Origin: JADHUC01 sp964617665
Lineage (GTDB): Bacteria; Planctomycetota; Planctomycetia; Pirellulales; Pirellulaceae
Assembly: GCA_964617665.1 (NCBI GenBank)
Contig: CAZUAH010000009.1
Span: 1-64,000, forward strand
DNA: 64,000 bases
Direction: 5' to 3'
This document shows positions 8,801 to 17,545 of this stretch, piece after piece (within the stretch, counting starts at the first letter, position 1; each line of letters opens with the position of its first letter). A program made the position numbers and the translations under genes. A model generated the notes under the pieces. The model searched no databases. It was not told the DNA's origin and saw nothing but the letters and a program-made list of their open reading frames with translations.

Positions 8801-9078
8801 GGCGTGCTTTCTGGCTTTTCCTTTGCGGCTTCTTTTCCCTCCTGGGCGTCGCGTTTTACCTCCTTGGCTGGTTTCTCTTCTTTCGGCTCCTGGTCTTTGC
8901 CCTCCTGAGGCGTCGCCTTTGTCTCCGCTGCTGCCGGCTCTTCCGATGGTTTGGGCGACTCCTTTGCCTCGGTTGCCTCGACGGGATTCTCTGGCTGTTT
9001 GGGCTCCGCCTCCTGAGCAGCAATTCGAACGGGTAGAGCGATCACAAAAAACGAGAAAACGAGAAGCCTGATGTGCAT
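5893..9078 (-). CDS. Exported VPS10/BNR-type beta-propeller protein with inserted PDZ domain
   Basis: This 1061-aa protein has a signal peptide (MHIRLLVFSFFVIALPVRIAA). A Lys/Glu/Pro-rich low-complexity spacer follows at about 22-105, then repeated propeller blades with BNR/sortilin-type signatures (GGLFKTTNNG, GVYKSVDGGKTW, GLYKTTDGGKTW, SLDRGGHW). A PDZ domain interrupts the blades at about 365-452 (GDVVVELDGKKIGTYNDL). Related proteins are annotated as glycosyl hydrolase or sortilin-like, but no glycosidase residues are evident; a binding or envelope role is more likely. I use the ATG at 9078 because the signal peptide starts there; the frame remains open to 9414 without a better start. 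A TATAAT promoter lies about 60 bases upstream. Confidence 0.9.
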   Translation of the reverse strand: MHIRLLVFSFFVIALPVRIAAQEAEPKQPENPVEATEAKESPKPSEEPAAAETKATPQEGKDQEPKEEKPAKEVKRDAQEGKEAAKEKPESTPKKQRPKSKPVLELDPSWVSALNWRSIGPASMGGRIVDIEVVESDPIIFYVATASGGLFKTTNNGTTFEPVFERENTVSIGDVAVSASNPDIVWVGTGEHNARNSVSWGDGVYKSVDGGKTWTHMGLERSFQIGRIAIHPANPDIVYAGALGRLWGTNEERGLYKTTDGGKTWKKVLNVDEKTGCVDIVMHPGEPETLLAAMYERQRDRFEGANPAKRWGPGSGLYKTTDGGANWKELTEGLPKRPLGRIGLCYYRKDPNVVFAIVESDKIGHGRAGAYMGISGSGGSGPAVLQRILKDGPASKAGLESGDVVVELDGKKIGTYNDLVLAIRSHQPDEKSPLKIKRGDEQKTLEITWGKRPGNTSATPFSSYIGGQRANAQDQQGPVGNDTGGVYKSTDGGETWHRINSLNPRPFYYSQIRVDPSDDQRVYVLGIAFHYSENGGAEFKTASIRVHPDHHALWVDPRDGRHLILGCDGGLYVSYDRGQTWDFHDIMAIGQFYDVTVDTQKPYRVYGGLQDNGSWGGPSRTRGRYGPSNADWYRVGGADGFVCRVDPDEPDLVYYEAQFGRIARVNIRTGERASVRPKPEKDTRYRFNWRTPFTLSHHNSRILYCAGNFVFRSLDRGNNLRKISPEIAASDRGSATALAESPFDPDVLYVGSDDGALWVTRDGGKNWHDITKNLGLAEQYLVSSIEASRHEAGRTYVALDGHRSNNDAPHIYSTEDNGETWHSITGNLPDGSTRCLREDAVNPDLLYCGTEFAIWASLDRGGHWTRINNNLPTVAIHEIAVHPTESEIVVGTHGRSLWVLDVTPLRGFTGKVAGTDAYLFKPATGVLWAGALSSSHSGNRHFVGQNPDAGTGISYYLGEEAKEVTIEIRDIHGDVIRQLPTEHKKGLHQVMWDLRRGPKAPQRSRRTGPPVSPGVYLARLTVDGEPFEQEIKVVADPEYPAAMLLKELNEHERKRRPEFVE

Positions 9079-9135
9079 AGAAACTGTCTCTCGGTGCTCG
9101 GATAAGTGTCGATTCTCTTTTTCCCGAATTGTCCC

Positions 9136-9164
9136 ATTATAGCCACAACGTGACATTCTGTCCG
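9136..9164 (-). promoter_or_regulatory. Candidate sigma-70 promoter of the propeller gene
   Basis: On the minus strand CGGACA (9159-9164), a 17-base spacer and a perfect TATAAT (9136-9141) lie about 58 bases before the start at 9078. The -10 box matches the consensus fully and the -35 box matches 4 of 6 positions. Use of this consensus by planctomycete housekeeping sigma factor is assumed. Confidence 0.5.
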
Positions 9165-9293
9165 GACAATAGCGTGTCGTAGCACGGGCGGCCGGCACGG
9201 TGTAGAATTGTGCCTCGAATGTGTGCTTTTGTTCAAAGGGATGGCGGGACGAGTCCCTACTCAAAGCCAAGATGTGACCGGAGAAGCCAGAAG

Positions 9294-10205
9294 ATGAACA
9301 CCAGAGGAAACCAATTTGTACTGACAAAGCATCGCTCGCTGGTCGTCTGCGCCATCGTCGCACTTGTGATCGGTAGCCACGCGTCACTTGTCGAGGCGGC
9401 TGATGACGCCGCACATGTGTTTGCCAAAGACAACCTCGTGGCGTGGTGTATTGTGCCGTTTGACGCTTCGCAGCGAGGGCCCAAGGAACGAGCGGAGATG
9501 CTCGATAGGCTGGGCATCAAAAAGGTCGCTTATGATTGGCGTCAGCAGCATGTGGCGACGTTTGAGGAGGAAATCCTGGCATACAAAAAGCACGGGCTTG
9601 AGTACTTCGCGTTCTGGAGTTGGCATCCGGAGATGTCACCGCTGGTGAAAAGGCACGACATCAAGCCTCAAATCTGGATTACGAATCGAAGTCCCAAGGC
9701 TGATGCGCAAGAGGCGCGGGTAGAAGCCGCTGCCAAGCAACTGATGCCACTTGCTGACCAAGCTAAAGAACTGGGCTGCAAGTTGGGCCTGTACAACCAC
9801 GGTGGTTGGGGCGGCGAGCCGCAGAACATGGTCGCCGTGTGTCAATGGCTGCGGAAGAACGCAAATGCCGACCATGTGGGAATTGTCTACAACTTTCATC
9901 ACGGTCACGGCCACATCAACGACTTTGCCGAATCGCTCAAAGTGATGAAGCCTCACCTGCTGTGCCTGAACTTGAACGGCATGAACGACGGAGCGAATCC
10001 GAAGATCCTGCCGATTGGGCAGGGGCAGCACGAGAAACGCATGCTACAGATCGTGCTCGACAGCGGCTACACGGGCCCCATCGGAATCCTCGATCATCGC
10101 GGCGCCATAGACGCGGAAAAGAGCCTGAGCGAAAACCTCGACGGCCTGAAGAAGCTGCTTGCAGAACTGGGCCAGACCGAAGCACTCAAGACGTATGCTC
10201 AATAG
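9294..10205 (+). CDS. Exported sugar phosphate isomerase/epimerase-like TIM-barrel protein
   Basis: This 303-aa protein has an N-terminal signal peptide (hydrophobic core SLVVCAIVALVIGSHASLVEA). The xylose-isomerase-like TIM barrel that follows has KKVAYDWRQQHVATFEEE, GCKLGLYNHGGWGGEP and VGIVYNFHHGH. The glutamate, histidine and asparagine residues expected to hold the metal are distributed as in the AP-endonuclease-2 superfamily. The predicted activity is isomerisation or epimerisation of a sugar or derivative, but the signal peptide places it outside the cytoplasm. I start at ATG 9294, which follows GGAGAAG; the frame from 9210 has no signal-peptide logic. It is first in a plus-strand cassette with two fucosidases and a symporter. 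Confidence 0.8.
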   Translation: MNTRGNQFVLTKHRSLVVCAIVALVIGSHASLVEAADDAAHVFAKDNLVAWCIVPFDASQRGPKERAEMLDRLGIKKVAYDWRQQHVATFEEEILAYKKHGLEYFAFWSWHPEMSPLVKRHDIKPQIWITNRSPKADAQEARVEAAAKQLMPLADQAKELGCKLGLYNHGGWGGEPQNMVAVCQWLRKNANADHVGIVYNFHHGHGHINDFAESLKVMKPHLLCLNLNGMNDGANPKILPIGQGQHEKRMLQIVLDSGYTGPIGILDHRGAIDAEKSLSENLDGLKKLLAELGQTEALKTYAQ

Positions 10206-10275
10206 GCTCCTGAAGTCACACCGTGTGGGCGAGCCCTACGTCTGTCGCGGCGAGAGCTGCGGAAGGAAACAGCAA

Positions 10276-12099
10276 ATGAAAGCTCCAGGACGAACCATCA
10301 TCGTTTTGGCCGCCGCAGTTGCCGTGCTAACCTCCCAGACGTTTCCGCTTCTTGGGGCGGATCAAGCCAAACGCTACGAACCTTCATGGGAGTCGCTCGA
10401 CCAACGACCGCTGCCGGCGTGGTTCAACGAGGCGAAATTCGGCATCTTCATCGTCTGGGGACCATATTCGGTACCCGCCTGGAAAGACCGCGGCTACGCC
10501 GAATGGTACGGCAGCAATATGAACCGCAAAGACTCCGCCACATCGAAGTTTCACCGCCGCGTGTACGGCGAGGATTTTTGCTACGAAGACTTTGTGCCGA
10601 TGTTCACTGCCGAACTGTGGGATCCGGGCTTCTGGTGCGACCTGTTTGCACAAGCTGGCGCCAAATATGTGGTCACCACAGCAAACTACCACGACGGTTT
10701 TGCAATGTGGCCGACAAAGTATGCGCAGTTCAACGACACAGACAAGTGGAATAGCGTCGATCGTGGACCGAAACGCGATCTGATCGGCGAGTTGAATGCG
10801 GCCGGCGAGCGGCGCGGGTTGAAGATGGGAATCTACTACTCGTTGTATGAATGGTATCACCCTTTGTGGAAGAACCCCGAGACGCGCGACCGATTTGTGA
10901 CAGAGCAATTGCACCCAAAGTTCAAAGAAGTCGTCACGAAGTACAAGCCGTGGTTCATTTTCCTGGACGGAGAATGGGCTGCGGACTACAAGTTCTGGCG
11001 CAGCGAGGAACTCGCCGCGTGGCTGTACAACGAATCGCCCTGTCGCGACTACGTGGTGGCCAATGATCGTTGGGGGCAGTGTCGCGGGATTCACGGCGAC
11101 GTGTTTGAAAGCGAATACGGCGGCGGGTTGATGTGCTCGCCAGAGCATCCGTGGCAGGAAGACCGCGGGATGGGACATTCTTACGGTTACAACCGCGCCG
11201 AGAGCATCTACGATTACGATTCGTCGGCCGAACTGATCAAGATGCTCAGCCGATGCACGGCGGGCGGTGGAAACTACTTGCTGTGCGTTGGCCCTACCGG
11301 TGACGGTAGAATTCCTGTGATCATGCAGCAGCGTTTGCTGGAAATAGGCCGTTGGCTCAAGCTCCACGGCGAGGCGGTCTACGGAGCGAAGACCAGCCCG
11401 TTCTGGCCGCGTCGATTCGAATGGGGCGGCATCTCGTCCAAGCCGGGCAAACTGTATCTGCACGTGGCTGACAAGGAGACCACGCAGATCCACTTGACGG
11501 GCCTACACAATCCGGTCGCGAGCGCGTACATTCTGGAGCACAAAGATGAACCCGGCCTGAAGCTGACGAAGACCGAGGTTGGAATACGGCTAGAATGGCC
11601 AGCCTATTTGAACAACGAAGCCGTGACAGTGATCGCGTTGGAGATTGAGGGCGAATCTGATGTGGACACAACGCAACACCAATTCGCCGACGGCCGAGTC
11701 GACATGTTGTGCCGGGCGCTGAAGATCCACGGCACGAAGGCTCGGTTCCACTACCGCGGACACGGGCCTCGTTTACGCATCGCGGATTGGACGGACCCGA
11801 ACGAGTACCTCAGCGGTCAATTCGACGTTTCCCGTCCGGGCGTCTATCAGCTTCAGATGACATACTCCGCTTCGGGCAAGTCGAGCGAGGATGGAAGCCG
11901 TTTCGTGGTGGAGGTGAACGACCAACAACTGCAACATCAATCGGCAAGTACCGGCGGCGATGAGCGATTCAAGACCGTCACCCTTGGCCAAGTTCGCTTG
12001 GACCGGTCCGGGCGTTACAGATTGACCATCCGGCCAATTGCTGAAGGCTGGCGCGGACTTGGGCTTCAGTCATTGTCGTTGAGCCCAACCTCCGAGTAG
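10276..12099 (+). CDS. Alpha-L-fucosidase, GH29 (first copy)
   Basis: This 607-aa secreted enzyme removes terminal alpha-L-fucose from glycans. The signal peptide covers about residues 1-28 (IIVLAAAVAVLTSQTFPLLGA). The GH29 catalytic barrel spans about 35-400, with FGIFIVWGPYSVPAW, the substrate-pocket YHDGF at 138-142, DRGPKRDL, and the nucleophile region FIFLDGEW with D231 as the likely nucleophile. The C-terminal 200 residues form beta-rich accessory domains (DISRP/QLQMTYSAS region). The start is ATG 10276 behind GGAAGGA; the frame from 10159 overlaps the upstream gene and lacks a signal peptide at its start. The same-cassette paralog at 14187 suggests different linkage or substrate preferences. 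Confidence 0.93.
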   Translation: MKAPGRTIIVLAAAVAVLTSQTFPLLGADQAKRYEPSWESLDQRPLPAWFNEAKFGIFIVWGPYSVPAWKDRGYAEWYGSNMNRKDSATSKFHRRVYGEDFCYEDFVPMFTAELWDPGFWCDLFAQAGAKYVVTTANYHDGFAMWPTKYAQFNDTDKWNSVDRGPKRDLIGELNAAGERRGLKMGIYYSLYEWYHPLWKNPETRDRFVTEQLHPKFKEVVTKYKPWFIFLDGEWAADYKFWRSEELAAWLYNESPCRDYVVANDRWGQCRGIHGDVFESEYGGGLMCSPEHPWQEDRGMGHSYGYNRAESIYDYDSSAELIKMLSRCTAGGGNYLLCVGPTGDGRIPVIMQQRLLEIGRWLKLHGEAVYGAKTSPFWPRRFEWGGISSKPGKLYLHVADKETTQIHLTGLHNPVASAYILEHKDEPGLKLTKTEVGIRLEWPAYLNNEAVTVIALEIEGESDVDTTQHQFADGRVDMLCRALKIHGTKARFHYRGHGPRLRIADWTDPNEYLSGQFDVSRPGVYQLQMTYSASGKSSEDGSRFVVEVNDQQLQHQSASTGGDERFKTVTLGQVRLDRSGRYRLTIRPIAEGWRGLGLQSLSLSPTSE

Positions 12100-12171
12100 T
12101 AGAGAAACCAGAGCCAGCGACGATACGCGGAGTCGCCATCGTCTAGGTTCATACATGTTAGGGACAAGGAT

Positions 12172-14043
12172 ATGGAGCCAACGATCGAGGCGATTGACTC
12201 ATGCGTCATCGTGGTCTACCTGATCGGCATTGTGGGCTTGGGGTGTTGGGTCGGGCTGCGACATCGTCGGCGAGGCGGTGAGGGCAAAGACTACTTCCTG
12301 GCCGGCGGCACACTTACCTGGCCCATTATTGGCCTTGCCTTGTTTTCCACGAACATCTCGACGATCCATCTCGTCTCGTTTGCCCAAGAAGGCTACATGA
12401 ATGGCCTGGCCTACGGGAACTTCGAGTGGATGGCACCGTTCACGCTCATCATCACCGCATTGTTCTTCGCGCCCTTTTACATCCGCTCGCGCGTCGCCAC
12501 GCTGCCCGACTTCCTCGAGATACGCTACAGCCGACCGTGCCGCGATTGGCTGGCGGTCCTCTCCATCGTGGCTGCAATCTTCATTCACATCGGCTTCTCG
12601 CTTTACACCGGCGCGAAGGTGATGAACGGCCTGTTCGGTATTCCGGAGAGCTACATCTTGCTGACAATTCTCGTCATCGCCGGATTGACGGGTTTGTACA
12701 CGATCGTGGGTGGACTGATTTCCGTTGTGATCACCGAGTCGATCCAGACGGTGATTCTCTTGATAGGCGCGATCTTTATTACAGGCTACTCGCTCTACTA
12801 TGTCGGCGGGTTTGCAGGCATCTACGAAACGCTTGAAGCCAACGGCCAGATGGTGAAGATGACCGTTCTTCGCTCAGCCGAAGAGCAACCCGAACTGCCT
12901 TGGTTCGCTGTGCTGCTTGGCTACCCGGTCATCGGGATCTGGTACTGGTGCACGGATCAGACGATCGTTCAACGCGTGTTGGGAGCGAAGGACGAAAACC
13001 ACGCTCGGATCGGTCCTTTGTTCTGCGGTTTCATCAAGATCTTGCCCGTGTTTCTGTTCGTGCTGCCGGGACTGATCTGCTATGTGCTCATCACACAGGG
13101 CCGGCTTGACGAGAGGCGTTTTCCCGCTGTGAAAGTCGACGGTCAGGTGTTGATTGACGGACAACCAATCAACGTGCCCGAAGAAGGCCGCATCGATCTG
13201 ACCGGCAAGAAGATGGATGCGAACCACAAGGAATATGACTACTCCGAGAAGCCCGCATACATTGAGAATCAGATCCTTTACGAGGACGGCAAACGCGTCA
13301 AAGACACCGCACAGACCTATGCCTACATGATAACGGAGTTGTTGCCCGTGGGCTTGAGAGGTGTGGTGGCGGCGGCACTGCTCGCTGCGCTAATGGGCAC
13401 GGTTTCTGGAGCTCTCAACTCTATCGCTACATTGTTCAGCTACGACATTGTCAAACGTTGGCGGCCAAAAACCACCGATCATCGACTCGTTCTGATTGGG
13501 CGGATCACTACGTTTGTTGCAATGATTGTCGCAGTCCTCTGGTCGCCGTTCATCGCTCGCTTTCCGAGTATCTACCAGGGCATCACGGCATTGATCTGCT
13601 ACATCGCTCCGCCAATCACAGCAGTCTTTATGATGGGCGTGCTGTGGCGACGAGCATCAAGCATTGGCGCCCAATTGACGCTTTACGCAGGTTCGGCAAT
13701 GGGGCTAGTCGTGTTCTTGCTGGATTGGTTCAAGGTCCAATTTCCGGCTGGCCTGACGCAGGTGCTACATGCCACGCGAGTCGTGTACTACGACGCAGCG
13801 AACGAGCAGTGGCGAATCGTCTTTATGGTCGCGTCGTTCTATCTCTGCGTGATTTGTCTGGCATTGCAGGCGGTGATCTCGGCTATCGTGCCGCACAAGC
13901 ACACGCCGGAAAGCGCGAAGTTAGTCTGGGGAAATCCACTTGACGCGTTACGCAGCGCTGGTTGGCGAGGAATCGGCGACTACCGCATCCTATCGGCAAT
14001 TCTGGCAGCCGTGATGATCGCACTTTATGTCTATTTCGCTTGA
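12172..14043 (+). CDS. Sodium:solute symporter (SSS family)
   Basis: This 623-aa inner-membrane transporter has about 13-14 predicted helices. SSS hallmarks are visible: KDYFLAGGTLTWPIIGLALF and STNISTIHLVSFAQEGYMNG near the N-terminus, then TGLYTIVGGLISVVITESIQ and ALMGTVSGALNSIATLFSYD. SSS proteins use the sodium gradient to import sugars, amino acids or other solutes. A soluble loop at about 315-380, between helices, is rich in charged residues. Its position between two GH29 fucosidases suggests uptake of L-fucose or a fucosylated fragment, which is inference. AAGGAT directly precedes the ATG. Confidence 0.93.
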   Translation: MEPTIEAIDSCVIVVYLIGIVGLGCWVGLRHRRRGGEGKDYFLAGGTLTWPIIGLALFSTNISTIHLVSFAQEGYMNGLAYGNFEWMAPFTLIITALFFAPFYIRSRVATLPDFLEIRYSRPCRDWLAVLSIVAAIFIHIGFSLYTGAKVMNGLFGIPESYILLTILVIAGLTGLYTIVGGLISVVITESIQTVILLIGAIFITGYSLYYVGGFAGIYETLEANGQMVKMTVLRSAEEQPELPWFAVLLGYPVIGIWYWCTDQTIVQRVLGAKDENHARIGPLFCGFIKILPVFLFVLPGLICYVLITQGRLDERRFPAVKVDGQVLIDGQPINVPEEGRIDLTGKKMDANHKEYDYSEKPAYIENQILYEDGKRVKDTAQTYAYMITELLPVGLRGVVAAALLAALMGTVSGALNSIATLFSYDIVKRWRPKTTDHRLVLIGRITTFVAMIVAVLWSPFIARFPSIYQGITALICYIAPPITAVFMMGVLWRRASSIGAQLTLYAGSAMGLVVFLLDWFKVQFPAGLTQVLHATRVVYYDAANEQWRIVFMVASFYLCVICLALQAVISAIVPHKHTPESAKLVWGNPLDALRSAGWRGIGDYRILSAILAAVMIALYVYFA

Positions 14044-14186
14044 ACGATTGCGAGAGCAGGTGTTTGAGCTCGGATCGGAAATAGTGACGGCCGCCCGAGC
14101 GCCGTAGAACAGATCAGTGATCGCAGGCTAGAATGGACGCCCGTACGACGAACAATCGCCTACTACTAGATCTGGAGACATGCAAC

Positions 14187-16154
14187 ATGACTTGGTTGAA
14201 ACTATCTGCAGCTTTCATCGTTCTGACCGTATCCGCATGCGGAGCACGGGCAGCGGAAAACGACGACACGTCCGCTGCGGACGCCGCGTATACGGCCGAC
14301 TGGGAATCGCTTGCCAAGCACAACGAGGCGCCGGAGTGGTTCCGTGACTACAAATTCGGCATCTACTTTCACTGGGGTGTCTACAGTGTCCCTGCGTTCG
14401 GCAGCGAATGGTATCCGCGCAATATGCATCTGAAAGGCCGCAAGGAGCATACGCATCATGTCGAAACGTACGGCGATCCGGTCGAATTCGGCTACGACAA
14501 GTTTGTGCCCATGTTCAAAGCCGAGAAGTTCGACGCGGACGAGTGGGCCGACCTGTTTGAGAAGGCAGGCGCTCGGTTTGCCGGCCCGGTAGCTGAGCAC
14601 CACGATGGTTTCTCGATGTGGGCCAGCAAGCTGACTCCATGGAACGCGTTGGATCGGGGCCCCAAACGCGATCTCACCGGCGAACTAGCCACGGCGATCC
14701 GAAAACGCGGAATGAAGTTCGTCGCTACGTTCCACCATGCCCGTAATAGCCTATGGGAAAAGAACGGCAAGTGGAGCGGGCATTACGACGGTGCAAAGAA
14801 GGACTTCCCGGCCGCGTTGGAAAATCCCGAACGCGCCATCCTGTACGGCTACATGCCACGCGAGAAGTTCCTGGAAATGTGGCTGGGCAAGTTGAAAGAG
14901 GTGATCGACAACTACCAACCCGACTTGATCTGGTTCGATTCTTGGCTGGACGAGATCCCTGACGAGGTGAAGATGCAGTACTTGGCCCACTACTTCAACA
15001 AGGCCAAAGAGACGGGGCAGGAGGTCGTCGTCACGTTCAAACAGAGCGATCTTCCGCGCGAAGTTGCGGTCGACGATTACGAGAAAGGCCGTGCGAATCG
15101 CTCGACCGAATTCACTTGGTTAACCGACGACACGATCAGTCGTGGTAGCTGGTGCTACACGAAGGACTTGCGGATCAAACCCACACGTGAAGTTGTTCAC
15201 GTGTTGATCGACATCGTCAGCAAGAATGGCCAACTACTGCTGAATATCTCGCCCAAAGCCAACGGCAGCATCCCGGACGAGCAAAAGGAAGTGCTGCTGG
15301 GCGTGGGTGAGTGGCTCGACGTGAATGGCGAGGCGATTTACGAAACGCGCCCATGGGCAATCTTCGGCGAAGGCCCCACGCGCATGAAGAAGGGCGGGCA
15401 CTTCGTTGGATCGCTCAGCTACTCGGCCCAAGATATCCGTTTCACTACAAAGGGCGACGTGCTATATGCGGTTCTCCTGGGCGAGCCAGCAGAAGAGGTC
15501 ACCATCTCGTGCCTGGGTACCGAAACGGGGATTTGCGGCGGCAAGGTAACGCGAGTCTCGCTGCTTGGCCACGATGGCGACCTGAAGTTTGAACAGGACG
15601 AGAAAGGACTGCACATCGCCGTTCCAGCCGATCTGCCCTCGGAGAACGCATCCGCGATCAAAATCGAAGGGATGAAGATCCAGGGCTTTGAACCCGAAAT
15701 CGATGATCGTCTCCGCGGAAGTCTGTGGCAGACGGAGAAACATGTCCCAGTGGTCAAATTCCGTGGCGACAGAGCCGTCTTGAAAGCCGAAGATGCGACG
15801 CTGGTGGGAGATAAGATCAATACCGAACACAAGGACGGTGGAAAGACGAGTATTGGCTTCTGGGACGATTCCTCGGAGTATGTGTCTTGGCGAGCGGACT
15901 TTCCCGCAGCGCTGACTTACGAAGTGCATGGCCGATTCGCCGCACAGCGTCAGGGATCGTTTCAGATTAAGGTGGGCGGTGCGTCGCTCGCGGGGAAGCC
16001 GCCGTTGACCGGGGGCTGGGACGAGTTTGAGACGATTGAGCTTGGCACGATCAAAGTCGACAAGGCCGGTGCGCAAGACGTGAAGGTCGTTCCAGTCGCA
16101 AACGGATGGGCCGCAATGAACCTGTCGTTCATCGAATTCCGCGTCGTGCCGTAA
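14187..16154 (+). CDS. Alpha-L-fucosidase, GH29 (second copy, possible lipoprotein)
   Basis: This 655-aa GH29 enzyme shares the FGIYFHWGVYSVPAF, HHDGFSMW, DRGPKRDL and DLIWFDSW blocks. D251 in WFDSW is the expected catalytic nucleophile. The signal peptide (LSAAFIVLTVSAC) ends in VSAC, a plausible lipobox with C18, so the enzyme may be lipid-anchored. The C-terminal part from about residue 440 is beta-rich and probably binds carbohydrate. Start ATG 14187 is preceded by GGAG. It differs strongly from the copy at 10276 and is more like the classic two-domain fucosidases. It ends 8 bases from the convergent gene at 16163. Confidence 0.93.
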   Translation: MTWLKLSAAFIVLTVSACGARAAENDDTSAADAAYTADWESLAKHNEAPEWFRDYKFGIYFHWGVYSVPAFGSEWYPRNMHLKGRKEHTHHVETYGDPVEFGYDKFVPMFKAEKFDADEWADLFEKAGARFAGPVAEHHDGFSMWASKLTPWNALDRGPKRDLTGELATAIRKRGMKFVATFHHARNSLWEKNGKWSGHYDGAKKDFPAALENPERAILYGYMPREKFLEMWLGKLKEVIDNYQPDLIWFDSWLDEIPDEVKMQYLAHYFNKAKETGQEVVVTFKQSDLPREVAVDDYEKGRANRSTEFTWLTDDTISRGSWCYTKDLRIKPTREVVHVLIDIVSKNGQLLLNISPKANGSIPDEQKEVLLGVGEWLDVNGEAIYETRPWAIFGEGPTRMKKGGHFVGSLSYSAQDIRFTTKGDVLYAVLLGEPAEEVTISCLGTETGICGGKVTRVSLLGHDGDLKFEQDEKGLHIAVPADLPSENASAIKIEGMKIQGFEPEIDDRLRGSLWQTEKHVPVVKFRGDRAVLKAEDATLVGDKINTEHKDGGKTSIGFWDDSSEYVSWRADFPAALTYEVHGRFAAQRQGSFQIKVGGASLAGKPPLTGGWDEFETIELGTIKVDKAGAQDVKVVPVANGWAAMNLSFIEFRVVP

Positions 16155-16162
16155 CCGTTGCG

Positions 16163-17536
16163 CTACGAATCAGCCTGCTGCTGGGCGCGGTGGAGCCTTG
16201 AATGCTGGAGCGACTCGACTGCGACGGGATATAGGTCCGGATGGGTCTCTGCCATGTGTTGCTGCAAGAACTGCTCAACATCTGGCGTGATGGCCTCTAG
16301 TACATCGAAGTAGAAGTCCGAAACCTCATAGTTGCAGGCGACTAACGCTCGACACAGGTGACGAATCACATGCTCGCCGGCCTCTTCGGCCTGCCGACCG
16401 TACCGGCTCAATGCGTGTGCCGCAGCTTGCACTACCGGTGGGTCAGGGTCTTCCAGCAGCAGCAATAGCTCCTGATACACTGTGTCACCGTGCGGGCCTT
16501 TCATGTCGTGCGGCAACGCGAGTTGCTCAACCGCCAATGCGGATTGTCGACGTACGTCGCTATTGCGACTGGCAAAGGCGTGGATAAGGTCCGATGCGGC
16601 GGATGATGCGTCCGGACCCATCGCCCCAATGGTCCTTGCCGCCTCGGTCTGCAAAATCGGGTTCTTCGAGCGCAGGCATTTCCGCACGGCATCGGCCACC
16701 GGGTTGGCTGCCGGTCCTCGCTCCAACAAGTCCCACAACGCCGCCAGCCGTGCTGAGTCGGTTCCGTGTTGCAGGTCGGATTCCAGCGCCGTGTCGCTCT
16801 TGGCAGCACGGGGCAAGCCGTTGGTCTCGTGGTCGAAAACGCAATCCGTCGTTTTCGTTACGAATTTGACGCCTCGTCGAAATGTATCGAGTGCGTCGTG
16901 TCCCAGCATCCGAGCCCACGCCGGTCGGTGTTCCCGCCGCGAGACGGCAAACAGGGCCATGGCATAGCCATATACGCGCGCCGGTAGATGGCCGTGGCGT
17001 CGAATGGTCCACCAGCGGAGGGCTCCGTCCGTCGTTTCGCGGTGCTGCACCGCTACGTTGGCGCCAAAGATCCCCATGCCGAAGAAGACGGTCGCCAGTT
17101 CAACCAACCACGACGCATCATTCTCCGTGCCCGTCAGGTTGCCGGACCGCGCCAAGCGTTCCACCGTAACGAAGCGGGCGATGGCAGCGATCAGACGCTC
17201 TTGGTCCTTCAGCATGGACTCGGGCACACGGACCGTCGTTACGTTCGCTTCCGCTTCATCACCGGAACCGTCCGGTTCCGCATCGTCCGACACAATCTCC
17301 AGCCGGACATGCTCCTGTTCAACTCCCAGATAACGACACACCGCCGCGAACGTCTGTTCGGCTTCGGCATGCGAGCCGTCTTGGATTAGAGGAAAGTACT
17401 CCGACGTAGGCAGGGCGACCCGAGCGTCTCGCATCTGCTGCCAGCCAAACCGCTCGACAAGCCACCCCAAACGCAGTTCCGTCCAGACCTTTTCTCGAAG
17501 GTCGATTGGGCAGGGGGGGCGAAGTAGTCCAAACAT
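16163..17536 (-). CDS. HEAT-repeat-like protein of unknown function
   Basis: This 457-aa protein has no signal peptide. The N-terminal half (starting MFGLLRPPCPIDLREKVW) is an unrecognised globular domain, possibly zinc-peptidase-like in appearance but without an HExxH motif. The C-terminal half (about 260-440) has HEAT-like helical repeats such as ARLAALWDLLERGP, LQTEAARTIGAMGPDA, DVRRQSALAVEQLALP and VVQAAAHALSRYG. Such repeats form a scaffold for protein contacts. It starts 9 bases after the end of the large PQQ fusion gene on the same strand, so the two are surely one transcript. Confidence 0.75.
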   Translation of the reverse strand: MFGLLRPPCPIDLREKVWTELRLGWLVERFGWQQMRDARVALPTSEYFPLIQDGSHAEAEQTFAAVCRYLGVEQEHVRLEIVSDDAEPDGSGDEAEANVTTVRVPESMLKDQERLIAAIARFVTVERLARSGNLTGTENDASWLVELATVFFGMGIFGANVAVQHRETTDGALRWWTIRRHGHLPARVYGYAMALFAVSRREHRPAWARMLGHDALDTFRRGVKFVTKTTDCVFDHETNGLPRAAKSDTALESDLQHGTDSARLAALWDLLERGPAANPVADAVRKCLRSKNPILQTEAARTIGAMGPDASSAASDLIHAFASRNSDVRRQSALAVEQLALPHDMKGPHGDTVYQELLLLLEDPDPPVVQAAAHALSRYGRQAEEAGEHVIRHLCRALVACNYEVSDFYFDVLEAITPDVEQFLQQHMAETHPDLYPVAVESLQHSRLHRAQQQADS

Positions 17537-17545
17537 GATGAAAAT

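Noticed and set aside
10384..11493. 369-codon minus-strand frame opposite the first fucosidase
   Set aside because: The plus strand has clear GH29 motifs across the whole span, so this is a shadow.
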